Origin: an uncultured Chlorobiota bacterium
Lineage (GTDB): Bacteria > Bacteroidota > Kapaibacteriia > OLB7
Length of the DNA: 6,648 nt
Direction of reading: 5' to 3'
Assembly: GCA_946481475.1 (NCBI GenBank)
Contig: CAMLOB010000227.1
Span: forward strand, 1-6,648
Below, piece by piece: positions 1 through 5,100 of the stretch; position 1 is the first letter of the stretch, and each line of letters starts with the position of its first letter. The notes under the pieces were generated by a model that worked only from the letters and a program-made list of their open reading frames with translations, did no database searches and was not told where the DNA came from. Position numbers and translations under genes: made by a program.

Positions 1-52
1 GTACCACGAAGCAACTGAGACTTCTGCAATTCGAGACTTTTAAGAAACCCTC

Positions 53-535
53 TCACTTCCGAACGATCTCGATATCGCCGTATGAGGAGAGGCGGTTGTT
101 CTCATTTCCCGCGTCGATCAGGGTGAAGACGATACGGTAGAGTCCGGGGGGAGCGGCTTGTTCATCGTCGTTGAGAAGATCCCAGATCATTACGAGTTCG
201 CCGGCCGTTAATCTGCCGACAAAGATCCGGCGAACCCTCTCTCCCTTCTTGTCGACCACATCGCAGGTCACATCTGCGATGGTCTGCAACTGAAGGTGAA
301 AGGCAATTTCCTCCTGTCCGGTCATTACCGGATTCGGATAAGCCGGGCTCAGCGCCGCCCACGGTTCAGTGGTCCCCGAGCGAACTTCCATTCTCCAGTC
401 ATCCGGATCGATTTCGGTCACCTGTCCGGTCTCGAACGTTCTGGTGATGCCGGAGATGTCCACGTCCTCCGGATCGGTGCCGCATGACGTCAGGAGTGAG
501 AGTCCGGCAAGTAGGAGAAGCAAGCGATAATTCAT
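53..535 (-). CDS. Small lipoprotein with FlgD-type Ig-like C-terminal domain
   Basis: A 160-residue predicted lipoprotein. Seen: a short basic N-terminus (MNYR), a leucine-rich stretch at residues 5-15, and a lipobox LTSC with the acceptor cysteine at residue 18, followed by G and an acidic linker. From about residue 62 the pattern AYPNPV...V-D-KKGERVRRI...L-AGELVMIWD...PPGLYRIVF is that of FlgD Ig-like/secretion-sorting-like beta domains, which occur at the C-termini of many FCB-group extracellular proteins. After Lgt processing it should be membrane-anchored through C18. Glycine rather than aspartate at +2 is consistent with outer-membrane delivery in E. coli-like systems. The ATG is well supported by GGAGGT close upstream. 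It lies 161 bases downstream of lgt on the same strand. No specific function can be assigned; too short for a secreted enzyme, it may be a structural or adaptor lipoprotein. Confidence 0.85.
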   Translation of the reverse strand: MNYRLLLLLAGLSLLTSCGTDPEDVDISGITRTFETGQVTEIDPDDWRMEVRSGTTEPWAALSPAYPNPVMTGQEEIAFHLQLQTIADVTCDVVDKKGERVRRIFVGRLTAGELVMIWDLLNDDEQAAPPGLYRIVFTLIDAGNENNRLSSYGDIEIVRK

Positions 536-539
536 CTTT

Positions 540-545
540 ACCTCC
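540..545 (-). promoter_or_regulatory. Shine-Dalgarno site of the lipoprotein gene
   Basis: The minus strand reads GGAGGT, then four bases, then the ATG at 535. This is a near-perfect SD sequence and fixes the lipoprotein start. It also shows that the organism uses SD-led initiation for at least some genes. Confidence 0.8.
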
Positions 546-696
546 GAAGTGTTGTGGGCTGAACATCCTTTCCCTTCCCGTCACGGGATGGCTTTCAAGA
601 TAGTTGCGGACAGGGAGAACCGCAATGGCATTCTCCGGATTCTCGAGAAGCCGGCTCTTTCAGAAGGGAAGCGCTGAAGAAAGGCTGAAGCTGCCG
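546..696. other. Intergenic stretch between lgt and the lipoprotein gene
   Basis: No gene is visible in these 151 bases. A short inverted repeat, TCCCG-tca-CGGGA, lies near 578-590, but it has no T-run on either strand, so a terminator call is not supported. I saw no convincing -35/-10 pair for the lipoprotein gene. It is therefore open whether the lipoprotein is cotranscribed with lgt. Confidence 0.4.
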
Positions 697-1551
697 TCAA
701 CTCCTTCTGCCGCTTCTCGCTTGTTTTTGATACCCTTCGTCGGCAGCTTTATCCTTCAGTCTGAAGATCATATAGCCCCCGAGCACGATCATTCCGATTG
801 AAATCCACTGCGCTTGCGACAGTGTCCCATACTCCGGATTCAATCGGAGAAATTCAACCAGAAAACGTTCGAGGCCGGCCAGAACAAGGTAGATGGAGAA
901 GAGCATTCCGGCCGCCATCGGACGCTTGCGGATTGCCCAGAGAAATGCAAAGATCGCCAGGGCGGCAAGCGTTTCGTAGACCGGTGTCGGGTGGACCGGA
1001 ATGTCGACCGGGACATCCCGGCCCGGAAAAATCCGGTGCCAGAGTTCGACAAGCTGCGGGTTCTCCGCCGCGAGTGTGGGGACCGTCCCTTTCGGATAGG
1101 TCATCGCCCAGGGAACGTCGGTCGGGATGCCGTAGTCGCCGTCTCCGGCAAGCTGGCAGCCGATCCGTCCGATGCCGTAGGCGATGATCAGTGAGGGGGC
1201 TGCGGCGTCGGCGACGCGGAGGAAGCCGAGTTTCTGATTGCGGACGTAGAGAAAGATCAGAAGAGTGGCCAGAATCAGGCCGCCGTAGAACGTCAGCCCG
1301 GCGGCCGAGAAGAGTTCTCCGGCCGGGTCCTGCACGAACTGATCCCAGTTCTCGAAGACGCTGAAGAGCTTCGAGCCGACGACTCCTCCAACCAGCGCGA
1401 TCAGTGTGATCGTCCCCGCCTTCTCCGGCGGCATCCCCTTGCGACGGAATTCCCGTACCAGCAGAAGGTTGGCCACGATGAAGGCGAGTCCCATCATCAG
1501 ACCGAAACTGTAAATCTTGATCGGGCCGATCTCAAAGAGTACCGGTATCAC
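697..1551 (-). CDS. lgt: Prolipoprotein diacylglyceryl transferase
   Basis: Inner-membrane enzyme that moves diacylglycerol from phosphatidylglycerol to the lipobox cysteine of prolipoproteins, the first step of lipoprotein maturation. The product is 284 residues, typical for Lgt, with several hydrophobic segments (for example residues 12-33, 91-103, 195-206 and 248-264). Seen: the family signature region GRIGCQLAGDGDYG (128-141, with R129), HPTPVYE (187-193) and ERFLVEFLR (228-236, with R229). R129 and R229 correspond by motif to the essential R143 and R239 of E. coli Lgt. The E. coli H103 position (FHGG) is FYGG here (Y89), and N146 of the signature is C132. I believe such variants occur in some non-proteobacterial Lgt proteins, but they are worth noting. 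The start is GTG, supported by AAAGGGG seven bases upstream. The next gene downstream encodes a likely substrate. Confidence 0.95.
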   Translation of the reverse strand: MIPVLFEIGPIKIYSFGLMMGLAFIVANLLLVREFRRKGMPPEKAGTITLIALVGGVVGSKLFSVFENWDQFVQDPAGELFSAAGLTFYGGLILATLLIFLYVRNQKLGFLRVADAAAPSLIIAYGIGRIGCQLAGDGDYGIPTDVPWAMTYPKGTVPTLAAENPQLVELWHRIFPGRDVPVDIPVHPTPVYETLAALAIFAFLWAIRKRPMAAGMLFSIYLVLAGLERFLVEFLRLNPEYGTLSQAQWISIGMIVLGGYMIFRLKDKAADEGYQKQARSGRRS

Positions 1552-1558
1552 TATCTTT

Positions 1559-1565
1559 CCCCTTT
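1559..1565 (-). promoter_or_regulatory. Shine-Dalgarno site of lgt
   Basis: The minus strand reads AAAGGGG, seven bases before a GTG codon. This decides the lgt start at a non-ATG codon, because no in-frame ATG lies nearby that would give the expected N-terminus (MIPVLFEIGPIKIYSFGLMM). Confidence 0.65.
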
Positions 1566-1669
1566 ATTCGTGCAAACTGTTCCTGTAAGCTTTTTGCGTA
1601 CCCTTTGCCGGGCACCTGCCGGACAAACATACGGAAGGAGGGGAAAACGGTGATGGAATCGGGGGGGAG

Positions 1670-1692
1670 AGAGTTCGTAGAGTTTATAGAGA
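1670..1692 (+). repeat. 23-base exact repeat (first occurrence)
   Basis: This block starts AGAGTTCG and ends TAGAGTTTATAGAGA. It is identical to 4803-4825 in the second element and forms the core of its 5' part. Confidence 0.85.
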
Positions 1693-1813
1693 GAGGAGTT
1701 TATAGAGTGGGTGAGCGGGAGGGACCGCCGTAGCCGATAAGTCAAGGAGTCGAGAGTCAGGAGTGAGAGAGTCGAGAGGAAGCGATATCCTCTGCCGATA
1801 ATTCCCTCCTCCA

Positions 1814-1939
1814 AGCTCACGGCTCAAAGCTGACCGCTCACGGCTGAAAGCTCATAGCTCAAAGCTGACCGCTCACGGCTGAAAGCTCATAGCTCAAAGC
1901 TGACCGCTCACGGCTGAAAGCTGACCGCTCATGGCTCAC
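1814..1939 (+). repeat. Heptanucleotide tandem array, 18 units (NGCTSAN)
   Basis: 126 bases that divide exactly into 18 seven-base units. Every unit fits NGCTSAN (S = C or G), with variants AGCTCAC, GGCTCAA, AGCTGAC, CGCTCAC, GGCTGAA, AGCTCAT, AGCTCAA, CGCTCAT and GGCTCAC. There is a higher-order repeat: the 35-base block of five heptamers at 1828-1862 recurs perfectly at 1863-1897, and its first three heptamers recur again at 1898-1918. This indicates growth by tandem duplication. A seven-base period cycles through all three reading frames, so it is not a coding repeat. Confidence 0.9.
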
Positions 1940-1965
1940 CCCCCCAAAAAACACAAAGTCAAACA

Positions 1966-2790
1966 ATGGACAACCTGCAACATATACGCCGTCGCCTTGA
2001 AGAGACGATTGCCGGATACGGCCCGGTGGTCGTCGGCTTCTCGGCCGGGGTCGATTCCTCGGTGGTTGCCGTCGCTGCCCGGAATGCTCTCGGGGAGGAT
2101 GCGCTGATTGTGACGGCGGCTACCGAGACGATTACCGGCGAGGATCTGGAGCTTGCCCGGGAGCTTGCCCTTCTCCACGATCTGAATCATCGGGAGATCG
2201 ATTACAATGAACTGGAGATTGAAGGCTACGCGGAGAACCCGACCAACCGCTGCTTCTTCTGCAAGGATGCCCTCTACCAACGCCTTGCGGTAATTGCAGG
2301 GGAGAGGGGAGGGGCCGTCATTCTGGATGGAACGAATGCCGACGATGAAGGGGATTATCGTCCGGGACGGGAAGCGGCCCGGAACCATGGCGTCCGTTCT
2401 CCGCTGCTGGAGCTGGGATTGACGAAGGAGGTTGTCCGTGCTCTGGCCGGATTGTACGGTCTGCCGAACCGTGACAAGCCTTCGGCCCCCTGTCTCTCCT
2501 CGCGTGTTCCCTACGGAACGACGATCACCCGGGAAATACTCGAACGGATCGGCAGGGCCGAGAAGGGGTTGCGTGATCTCGGTTTCCGCGAGCTTCGCGT
2601 CCGCCATCACGATGATGTCGCCCGACTGGAGCTTCCCCGCGAGGAGTTCTCCCACGCCCTTCTACTGGCTGAGGAAATCGACGCCGCAGTCCGTGAGGCC
2701 GGATACCGCTACGTTGCCCTCGACCTGAAGGGCTTCCGCTCCGGCTCGCTGAACGAAGCGCTGACGCAGATCGAACTTCCGGTCCGGTGA
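1966..2790 (+). CDS. larE: LarE, ATP-dependent sulfur transferase of nickel-pincer cofactor synthesis
   Basis: LarE adenylates the carboxylate(s) of pyridinium dicarboxylate mononucleotide and inserts sulfur, giving the bis-thiocarboxylate that later binds nickel in the NPN cofactor of lactate racemase-type enzymes. The product is 274 residues. Seen: PP-loop SAGVDSS (26-32), NRCFFCK with C96 and C99, DGTNADDEGDYRPG (121-134), and KPSAPCLSSRVPYG (171-184) with C176 in the position of the sacrificial cysteine of Lactobacillus plantarum LarE. Three cysteines (a CxxC pair plus C176) are, from what I recall of the family, the mark of LarE proteins that bind a [4Fe-4S] cluster instead of sacrificing one cysteine; that assignment is inference. 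The ATG has no SD, only an A-rich leader. larB follows after 6-42 bases depending on its start. A QueC/ExsB assignment is excluded by the CLSSRVPYG motif and the lack of a QueC C-terminal cysteine cluster. Confidence 0.93.
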   Translation: MDNLQHIRRRLEETIAGYGPVVVGFSAGVDSSVVAVAARNALGEDALIVTAATETITGEDLELARELALLHDLNHREIDYNELEIEGYAENPTNRCFFCKDALYQRLAVIAGERGGAVILDGTNADDEGDYRPGREAARNHGVRSPLLELGLTKEVVRALAGLYGLPNRDKPSAPCLSSRVPYGTTITREILERIGRAEKGLRDLGFRELRVRHHDDVARLELPREEFSHALLLAEEIDAAVREAGYRYVALDLKGFRSGSLNEALTQIELPVR

Positions 2791-2832
2791 GCCCGAGTGG
2801 GGAATCAAGGCCGACGTAATACTATATCATCG

Positions 2833-3615
2833 ATGAATCGAACCGAACATATTGATCTTCACCTGCTCCTCTCCCACCTTCAGTCGGGAGAGATGAGTCT
2901 GGAGGAGGTAAAGCTCAGCATAGAGTCGACGAACGGATTCCTCCGGACCGCATCGGCGACGATCGATACCGAACGGGGGGAGCGATGCGGACTTCCCGAG
3001 GTGATCTATTGTGAGTCGAAGTCGGCCGAACAGATCATTGAGGTTGCCGGTCCGCTCCGCAGTCGCGCCGGCGTTGCGTTCGGCACCAGGTGTTCGGCGG
3101 AGAAGGGGGAGATCATTTGCCGGGAGTTCCCCGATGCCGACTACGACCAGTTGTCGCGGACGATCCGTATCGGTTCCCCGCTGAAGTCCTGGACCGGGAC
3201 GCTCACCGGGATTATCGCTGCCGGGACGAGCGATCTCCCCGTGGCGACCGAGGGGGTCAGAACGCTGGAGACGTTCGGTGCCCCGGTCCGGCTCCTGACC
3301 GATGTGGGTGTGGCCGGACTCCACCGTCTGCTGGCGCACAGACAAACGCTGGATGAGGCCGGTGTGCTGATTGTGGTTGCCGGAATGGAAGGAGCGTTGC
3401 CGAGTGTTGTCGGCGGGATGACCCGTCGTCCGGTGATTGCCGTGCCGACAAGTGTCGGGTATGGGACCGCTCTCGGCGGATTTACCCCTCTTCTGGGAAT
3501 GCTGACAAGCTGCGCTTCCGGTCTTACCGTCGTCAACATCGACAACGGCTTCGGCGCCGCCGCCGCCGCCATCCGGATTCTGGGAGGAATCGTGAAAGAG
3601 TCTGAAGGGACGTAA
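2833..3615 (+). CDS. larB: LarB, nicotinate adenine dinucleotide carboxylase/hydrolase
   Basis: LarB carboxylates the pyridinium ring of nicotinic acid adenine dinucleotide and cleaves the phosphoanhydride, giving the dicarboxylate mononucleotide used by LarE. From the ATG at 2833 it is 260 residues, close to the family length. Seen: N-terminal helix LLSHLQSGEMSLEEV (12-26), a middle domain with VIYCESKS (57-64), and a PurE-like (AIRC) domain from about 122 with DVGVAGLHRLL (157-167), VVAGMEGALPSVVGG (181-195), PVIAVPTSVGYG (200-211) and SCASGLTVVNIDNGFGAA (226-243). C227 and E186 match by motif and spacing the C221/E180 pair recalled for L. plantarum LarB. An in-frame GTG at 2797 would add 12 residues of low-complexity sequence; it has a weak GGTGAG ahead of it, so the start is uncertain. 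larC and larA are not in the window. Confidence 0.93.
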   Translation: MNRTEHIDLHLLLSHLQSGEMSLEEVKLSIESTNGFLRTASATIDTERGERCGLPEVIYCESKSAEQIIEVAGPLRSRAGVAFGTRCSAEKGEIICREFPDADYDQLSRTIRIGSPLKSWTGTLTGIIAAGTSDLPVATEGVRTLETFGAPVRLLTDVGVAGLHRLLAHRQTLDEAGVLIVVAGMEGALPSVVGGMTRRPVIAVPTSVGYGTALGGFTPLLGMLTSCASGLTVVNIDNGFGAAAAAIRILGGIVKESEGT

Positions 3616-3691
3616 TGTTCGGTCCGGTCAGTCGTTCTTGTCCGTCGCAACAAATATTCCGCATCCGAATTCATACTGATGCACAGTTTGC

Positions 3692-3696
3692 AGGGG
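3692..3696 (+). promoter_or_regulatory. Shine-Dalgarno site of the PTPS/queD gene
   Basis: AGGGG lies seven bases before the ATG at 3704, but only four before the in-frame TTG at 3701. The spacing favours the ATG. Confidence 0.6.
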
Positions 3697-3703
3697 TACA
3701 TTG

Positions 3704-4162
3704 ATGATATACGTAACGCGTAAAGCCCATTTTTCCGCCGCACACCGGCTCTATAATCCGGAGTTCAGCGACGAGCGGAACAATGAAATCTTCGACAAGT
3801 GCAACAATCCGAACGGTCACGGTCACAACTATGTGGTGGAGGTTACCGTTCGGGGTCTTCCCGATCCGGCCACCGGCTACGTGATCGACCTGAAGGAACT
3901 TGCACGCATTCTCGATCAGGAGATCATCGACAAGGTCGACCACAAGCATCTGAATCTCGATGTCGATTTCCTGCGGGGAATCAACCCGACAGCCGAAAAT
4001 CTTGCGGTCGTCTTCTGGCGTATCCTTCAGCCGGCGATTCCGTCCGGAGAACTTCACGCCATCAAAATCTTCGAATCCGATAACAACTTCGTCGAGTATT
4101 TCGGTGAACCCGTCACGCTAGTGCGGCACGGTCTGCTGAATGAAGAGGGGGTGGAGGTATAG
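3704..4162 (+). CDS. queD: 6-pyruvoyl-tetrahydropterin synthase / QueD-family protein
   Basis: T-fold enzyme acting on 7,8-dihydroneopterin triphosphate, the product of the next gene (folE). It could make 6-carboxy-tetrahydropterin (queuosine route) or 6-pyruvoyl-tetrahydropterin (biopterin route). The product is 152 residues. Seen: zinc-ligand histidines H14 (AAHRL), H39 and H41 (in [11 protein letters not shown]), catalytic cysteine C33, D79-H80 ([10 protein letters not shown]), PTAENLAV (95-102), and the terminal glutamate E124 in [13 protein letters not shown]. The C33 region and the ESDNN segment resemble animal-type PTPS more than E. coli QueD (CGRLHGHSF), so a biopterin-type activity is possible. 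AGGGG lies seven bases before the ATG at 3704; a TTG at 3701 in the same frame is less likely. The gene ends two bases before folE. The gene symbol is a family label; the product formed is unproven. Confidence 0.88.
   Translation: MIYVTRKAHFSAAHRLYNPEFSDERNNEIFDKCNNPNGHGHNYVVEVTVRGLPDPATGYVIDLKELARILDQEIIDKVDHKHLNLDVDFLRGINPTAENLAVVFWRILQPAIPSGELHAIKIFESDNNFVEYFGEPVTLVRHGLLNEEGVEV
4153..4158 (+). promoter_or_regulatory. Shine-Dalgarno site of folE inside the end of queD
   Basis: GGAGGT lies six bases before the folE ATG at 4165. The same bases encode the last residues of the PTPS/QueD protein, whose TAG stop (4160-4162) falls between the SD and the folE start. This arrangement favours translational coupling of the two genes. 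Confidence 0.8.
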
Positions 4163-4164
4163 CT

Positions 4165-4788
4165 ATGTGTGATCTTCTGATACCGGAAAACGGACTGTAC
4201 AAAGGGGAGGATATGATCGAAGGGGGGAACCGGATCGATATTCCCAGGATGGAAGAACTTGTCAGAGAGACGCTCCGCATTGTGGGGGAAGAGCCGGAAC
4301 GGGAGGGACTTCTCCGTACGCCTCACCGCGTTGCGAAGGCGTGGGAGTTCCTGACCGATGGATATGCAATGGACATTGACGAGGTGCTCAACGGAGCGAT
4401 CTTCGAGGAGCGGTACGACGAAATGGTGATCGTCAAGGATATCGACTTCTACAGTCTCTGCGAACATCATTGTCTTCCCTTCTTCGGCAAGGCTCACATC
4501 GCCTATATCCCGAACGGGAAGATCGTCGGACTATCGAAGATCCCCCGTATCGTCGATGTCTTCGCCCGTCGCCTGCAGGTGCAGGAGAGGATGACGCAGC
4601 AGATTGCCGAGACGATCCAGCAAAAGCTGCAGCCGCAGGGGGTCGCCGTGGTGACCGAAGCCAGCCATATGTGCATGATGATGCGGGGTGTCCAGAAGCA
4701 GAACAGCGCCACCACCGCCAGCGCCATGCTCGGAGTCTTCAAGAACCAGGTGGAGACGCGGAGTGAGTTCATGACGTTGATCGGGTAG
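4165..4788 (+). CDS. folE: GTP cyclohydrolase I
   Basis: Converts GTP to 7,8-dihydroneopterin triphosphate and formate, the first step of folate and other pterin pathways. The product is 207 residues. Seen: [13 protein letters not shown] (48-60), [20 protein letters not shown] (95-114) with zinc ligands C99 and H102, [20 protein letters not shown] (122-141), and [21 protein letters not shown] (166-186), with C170 as the third zinc ligand and H101 and H168 in catalytic positions. All key residues are present, so it is a canonical type I enzyme. The start at 4165 has an excellent SD; a second in-frame ATG at 4213, with GGGGAGG just before it, would trim 16 residues of non-conserved leader. Its stop codon TAG is the second to fourth base of GTAGAGTTTATAGAGA, the opening motif of the repeat element that follows, yet the C-terminus (EFMTLIG) is where the family normally ends. 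Confidence 0.96.
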   Translation: MCDLLIPENGLYKGEDMIEGGNRIDIPRMEELVRETLRIVGEEPEREGLLRTPHRVAKAWEFLTDGYAMDIDEVLNGAIFEERYDEMVIVKDIDFYSLCEHHCLPFFGKAHIAYIPNGKIVGLSKIPRIVDVFARRLQVQERMTQQIAETIQQKLQPQGVAVVTEASHMCMMMRGVQKQNSATTASAMLGVFKNQVETRSEFMTLIG

Positions 4789-4802
4789 AGTTTATAGAGA
4801 GA

Positions 4803-4825
4803 AGAGTTCGTAGAGTTTATAGAGA
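4803..4825 (+). repeat. 23-base exact repeat (second occurrence)
   Basis: Identical to 1670-1692: AGAGTTCG followed by TAGAGTTTATAGAGA. In this copy a second GTAGAGTTTATAGAGA sits just upstream (4785-4800), 25 bases apart start to start, which looks like a local duplication. Confidence 0.85.
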
Positions 4826-4925
4826 AGGAGTGGGGGAGTTTGTGAGTGCAAGAGTGGATGAGTGAGGAGCCGAGAGTCAGGAGTCGAGGAGAAGCGATGT
4901 TCATTGCTGATAATTCCCTCCTCAC

Positions 4926-5065
4926 AGCTCAAAGCTCACGGCTGAAAGCTCACGGCTCAAAGCTCACGGCTGAAAGCTCACGGCTGAAAGCTCACAGCTC
5001 AAAGCTCACGGCTGAAAGCTCACGGCTGAAAGCTCACGGCTGAAAGCTCACAGCTCAAAGCTCCC
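4926..5065 (+). repeat. Heptanucleotide tandem array, 20 units (NGCTSAN)
   Basis: 140 bases that divide exactly into 20 seven-base units. Nineteen fit NGCTSAN and the last is AGCTCCC. The array is more uniform than copy 1: AGCTCAC alternates with GGCTGAA, GGCTCAA or AGCTCAA, giving a 14-base sub-period. The variants AGCTGAC, CGCTCAC and AGCTCAT of copy 1 are missing, so the two arrays expanded or homogenised separately. Not a CRISPR array, because there are no spacers. Confidence 0.9.
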
Positions 5066-5100
5066 ACCCCTACTCATAACCAATCCGAAAACACCAACCC

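Larger units (their letters stand above)
1662..1939 (+). repeat. Composite intergenic repeat element, copy 1
   Basis: About 278 bases with the same three-part order as the copy at 4785-5065. (1) A purine-rich 5' part with GTAGAGTTTATAGAGA at 1677-1692, inside a 23-base block (1670-1692) that is identical to 4803-4825, plus a partial second AGTTTATAGAG at 1697-1707. (2) A middle block with CGAGAGTCAGGAGT (1751-1764), GAAGCGAT (1779-1786) and GATAATTCCCTCCTC (1797-1811), all shared with copy 2. (3) A heptamer array, 1814-1939. Orientation is the same as in copy 2. I see no plausible protein in it and no transposase or terminal inverted repeats. The exact boundaries are approximate. Its function is unknown; it could be a non-autonomous mobile or expanding repeat, or a transcribed leader. 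Confidence 0.8.
1552..1965. other. Long gene-free region between divergent lgt and larE
   Basis: This 414-base gap separates the minus-strand lgt from the plus-strand larE, so promoters for both directions should lie here, but I could not identify a convincing pair. The lgt-proximal 110 bases are unique sequence. The rest is the first copy of a composite repeat element (about 1662-1939). After it comes a run of seven C and an A-rich leader leading straight into the larE ATG. Confidence 0.8.
4785..5065 (+). repeat. Composite intergenic repeat element, copy 2
   Basis: About 281 bases in the same order and orientation as the copy at 1662-1939. The 5' part carries GTAGAGTTTATAGAGA twice, at 4785-4800 and 4810-4825, and is followed by a GAGT-rich purine stretch. 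The middle block has CGAGAGTCAGGAGT (4871-4884), GAAGCGAT (4891-4898) and GATAATTCCCTCCTC (4909-4923). The 3' part is a 20-unit heptamer array. The distance from the start of GATAATTCC to the array is 17 bases in both copies; the other block distances differ modestly (68 versus 81 and 38 versus 46 bases). It starts at the folE stop codon and ends 35 bases before rnhB. No coding potential, transposase or terminal inverted repeat is visible. Confidence 0.8.
4789..5100. other. Gene-free region between folE and rnhB
   Basis: These 312 bases contain almost only the second composite repeat element. After it, a short stretch free of heptamers (5066-5100), rich in A and C, leads into the rnhB ATG without an SD. 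I see no rho-independent terminator after folE. Confidence 0.8.

Noticed and set aside
578..590. TCCCG-tca-CGGGA hairpin as a terminator of lgt
   Set aside because: Only five base pairs and no T-run on the minus strand.
1532..1630. 32-codon minus-strand frame overlapping the lgt start (MFVRQVPGKGYAKSL...)
   Set aside because: No SD before its ATG and no recognisable similarity. It could be a leader peptide for lgt, but the sequence alone does not support it.
1551..1820. 89-residue minus-strand frame ending at the lgt start
   Set aside because: Most of it is translated repeat element. A similar peptide (SSLYKLY) appears in the minus-strand frame 4503-4925 only because both cross GTAGAGTTTATAGAGA copies. 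No domain and no SD.
1966..2790. Calling the PP-loop gene queC because of the nearby QueD and FolE genes
   Set aside because: The CLSSRVPYG motif, the CxxC at 96-99 and the adjacent larB identify LarE; the QueC C-terminal zinc cysteines are absent.
3141..3743. 200-residue minus-strand frame antisense to larB
   Set aside because: It is a shadow of a gene with clear conserved motifs on the other strand.
4503..4925. 140-residue minus-strand frame overlapping the folE 3' end
   Set aside because: Part is antisense to the conserved FolE core and the rest is repeat element.
4846..5043. 65-residue plus-strand frame with SSRLKAHGSKLTAE-type repeats
   Set aside because: The peptide repeat is the translation of the seven-base array (21 bases give 7 residues). 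Tandem DNA explains it, and there is no start signal or independent evidence of a protein.
4926..5065. CRISPR array
   Set aside because: Units are seven bases with no spacers and no cas genes nearby.
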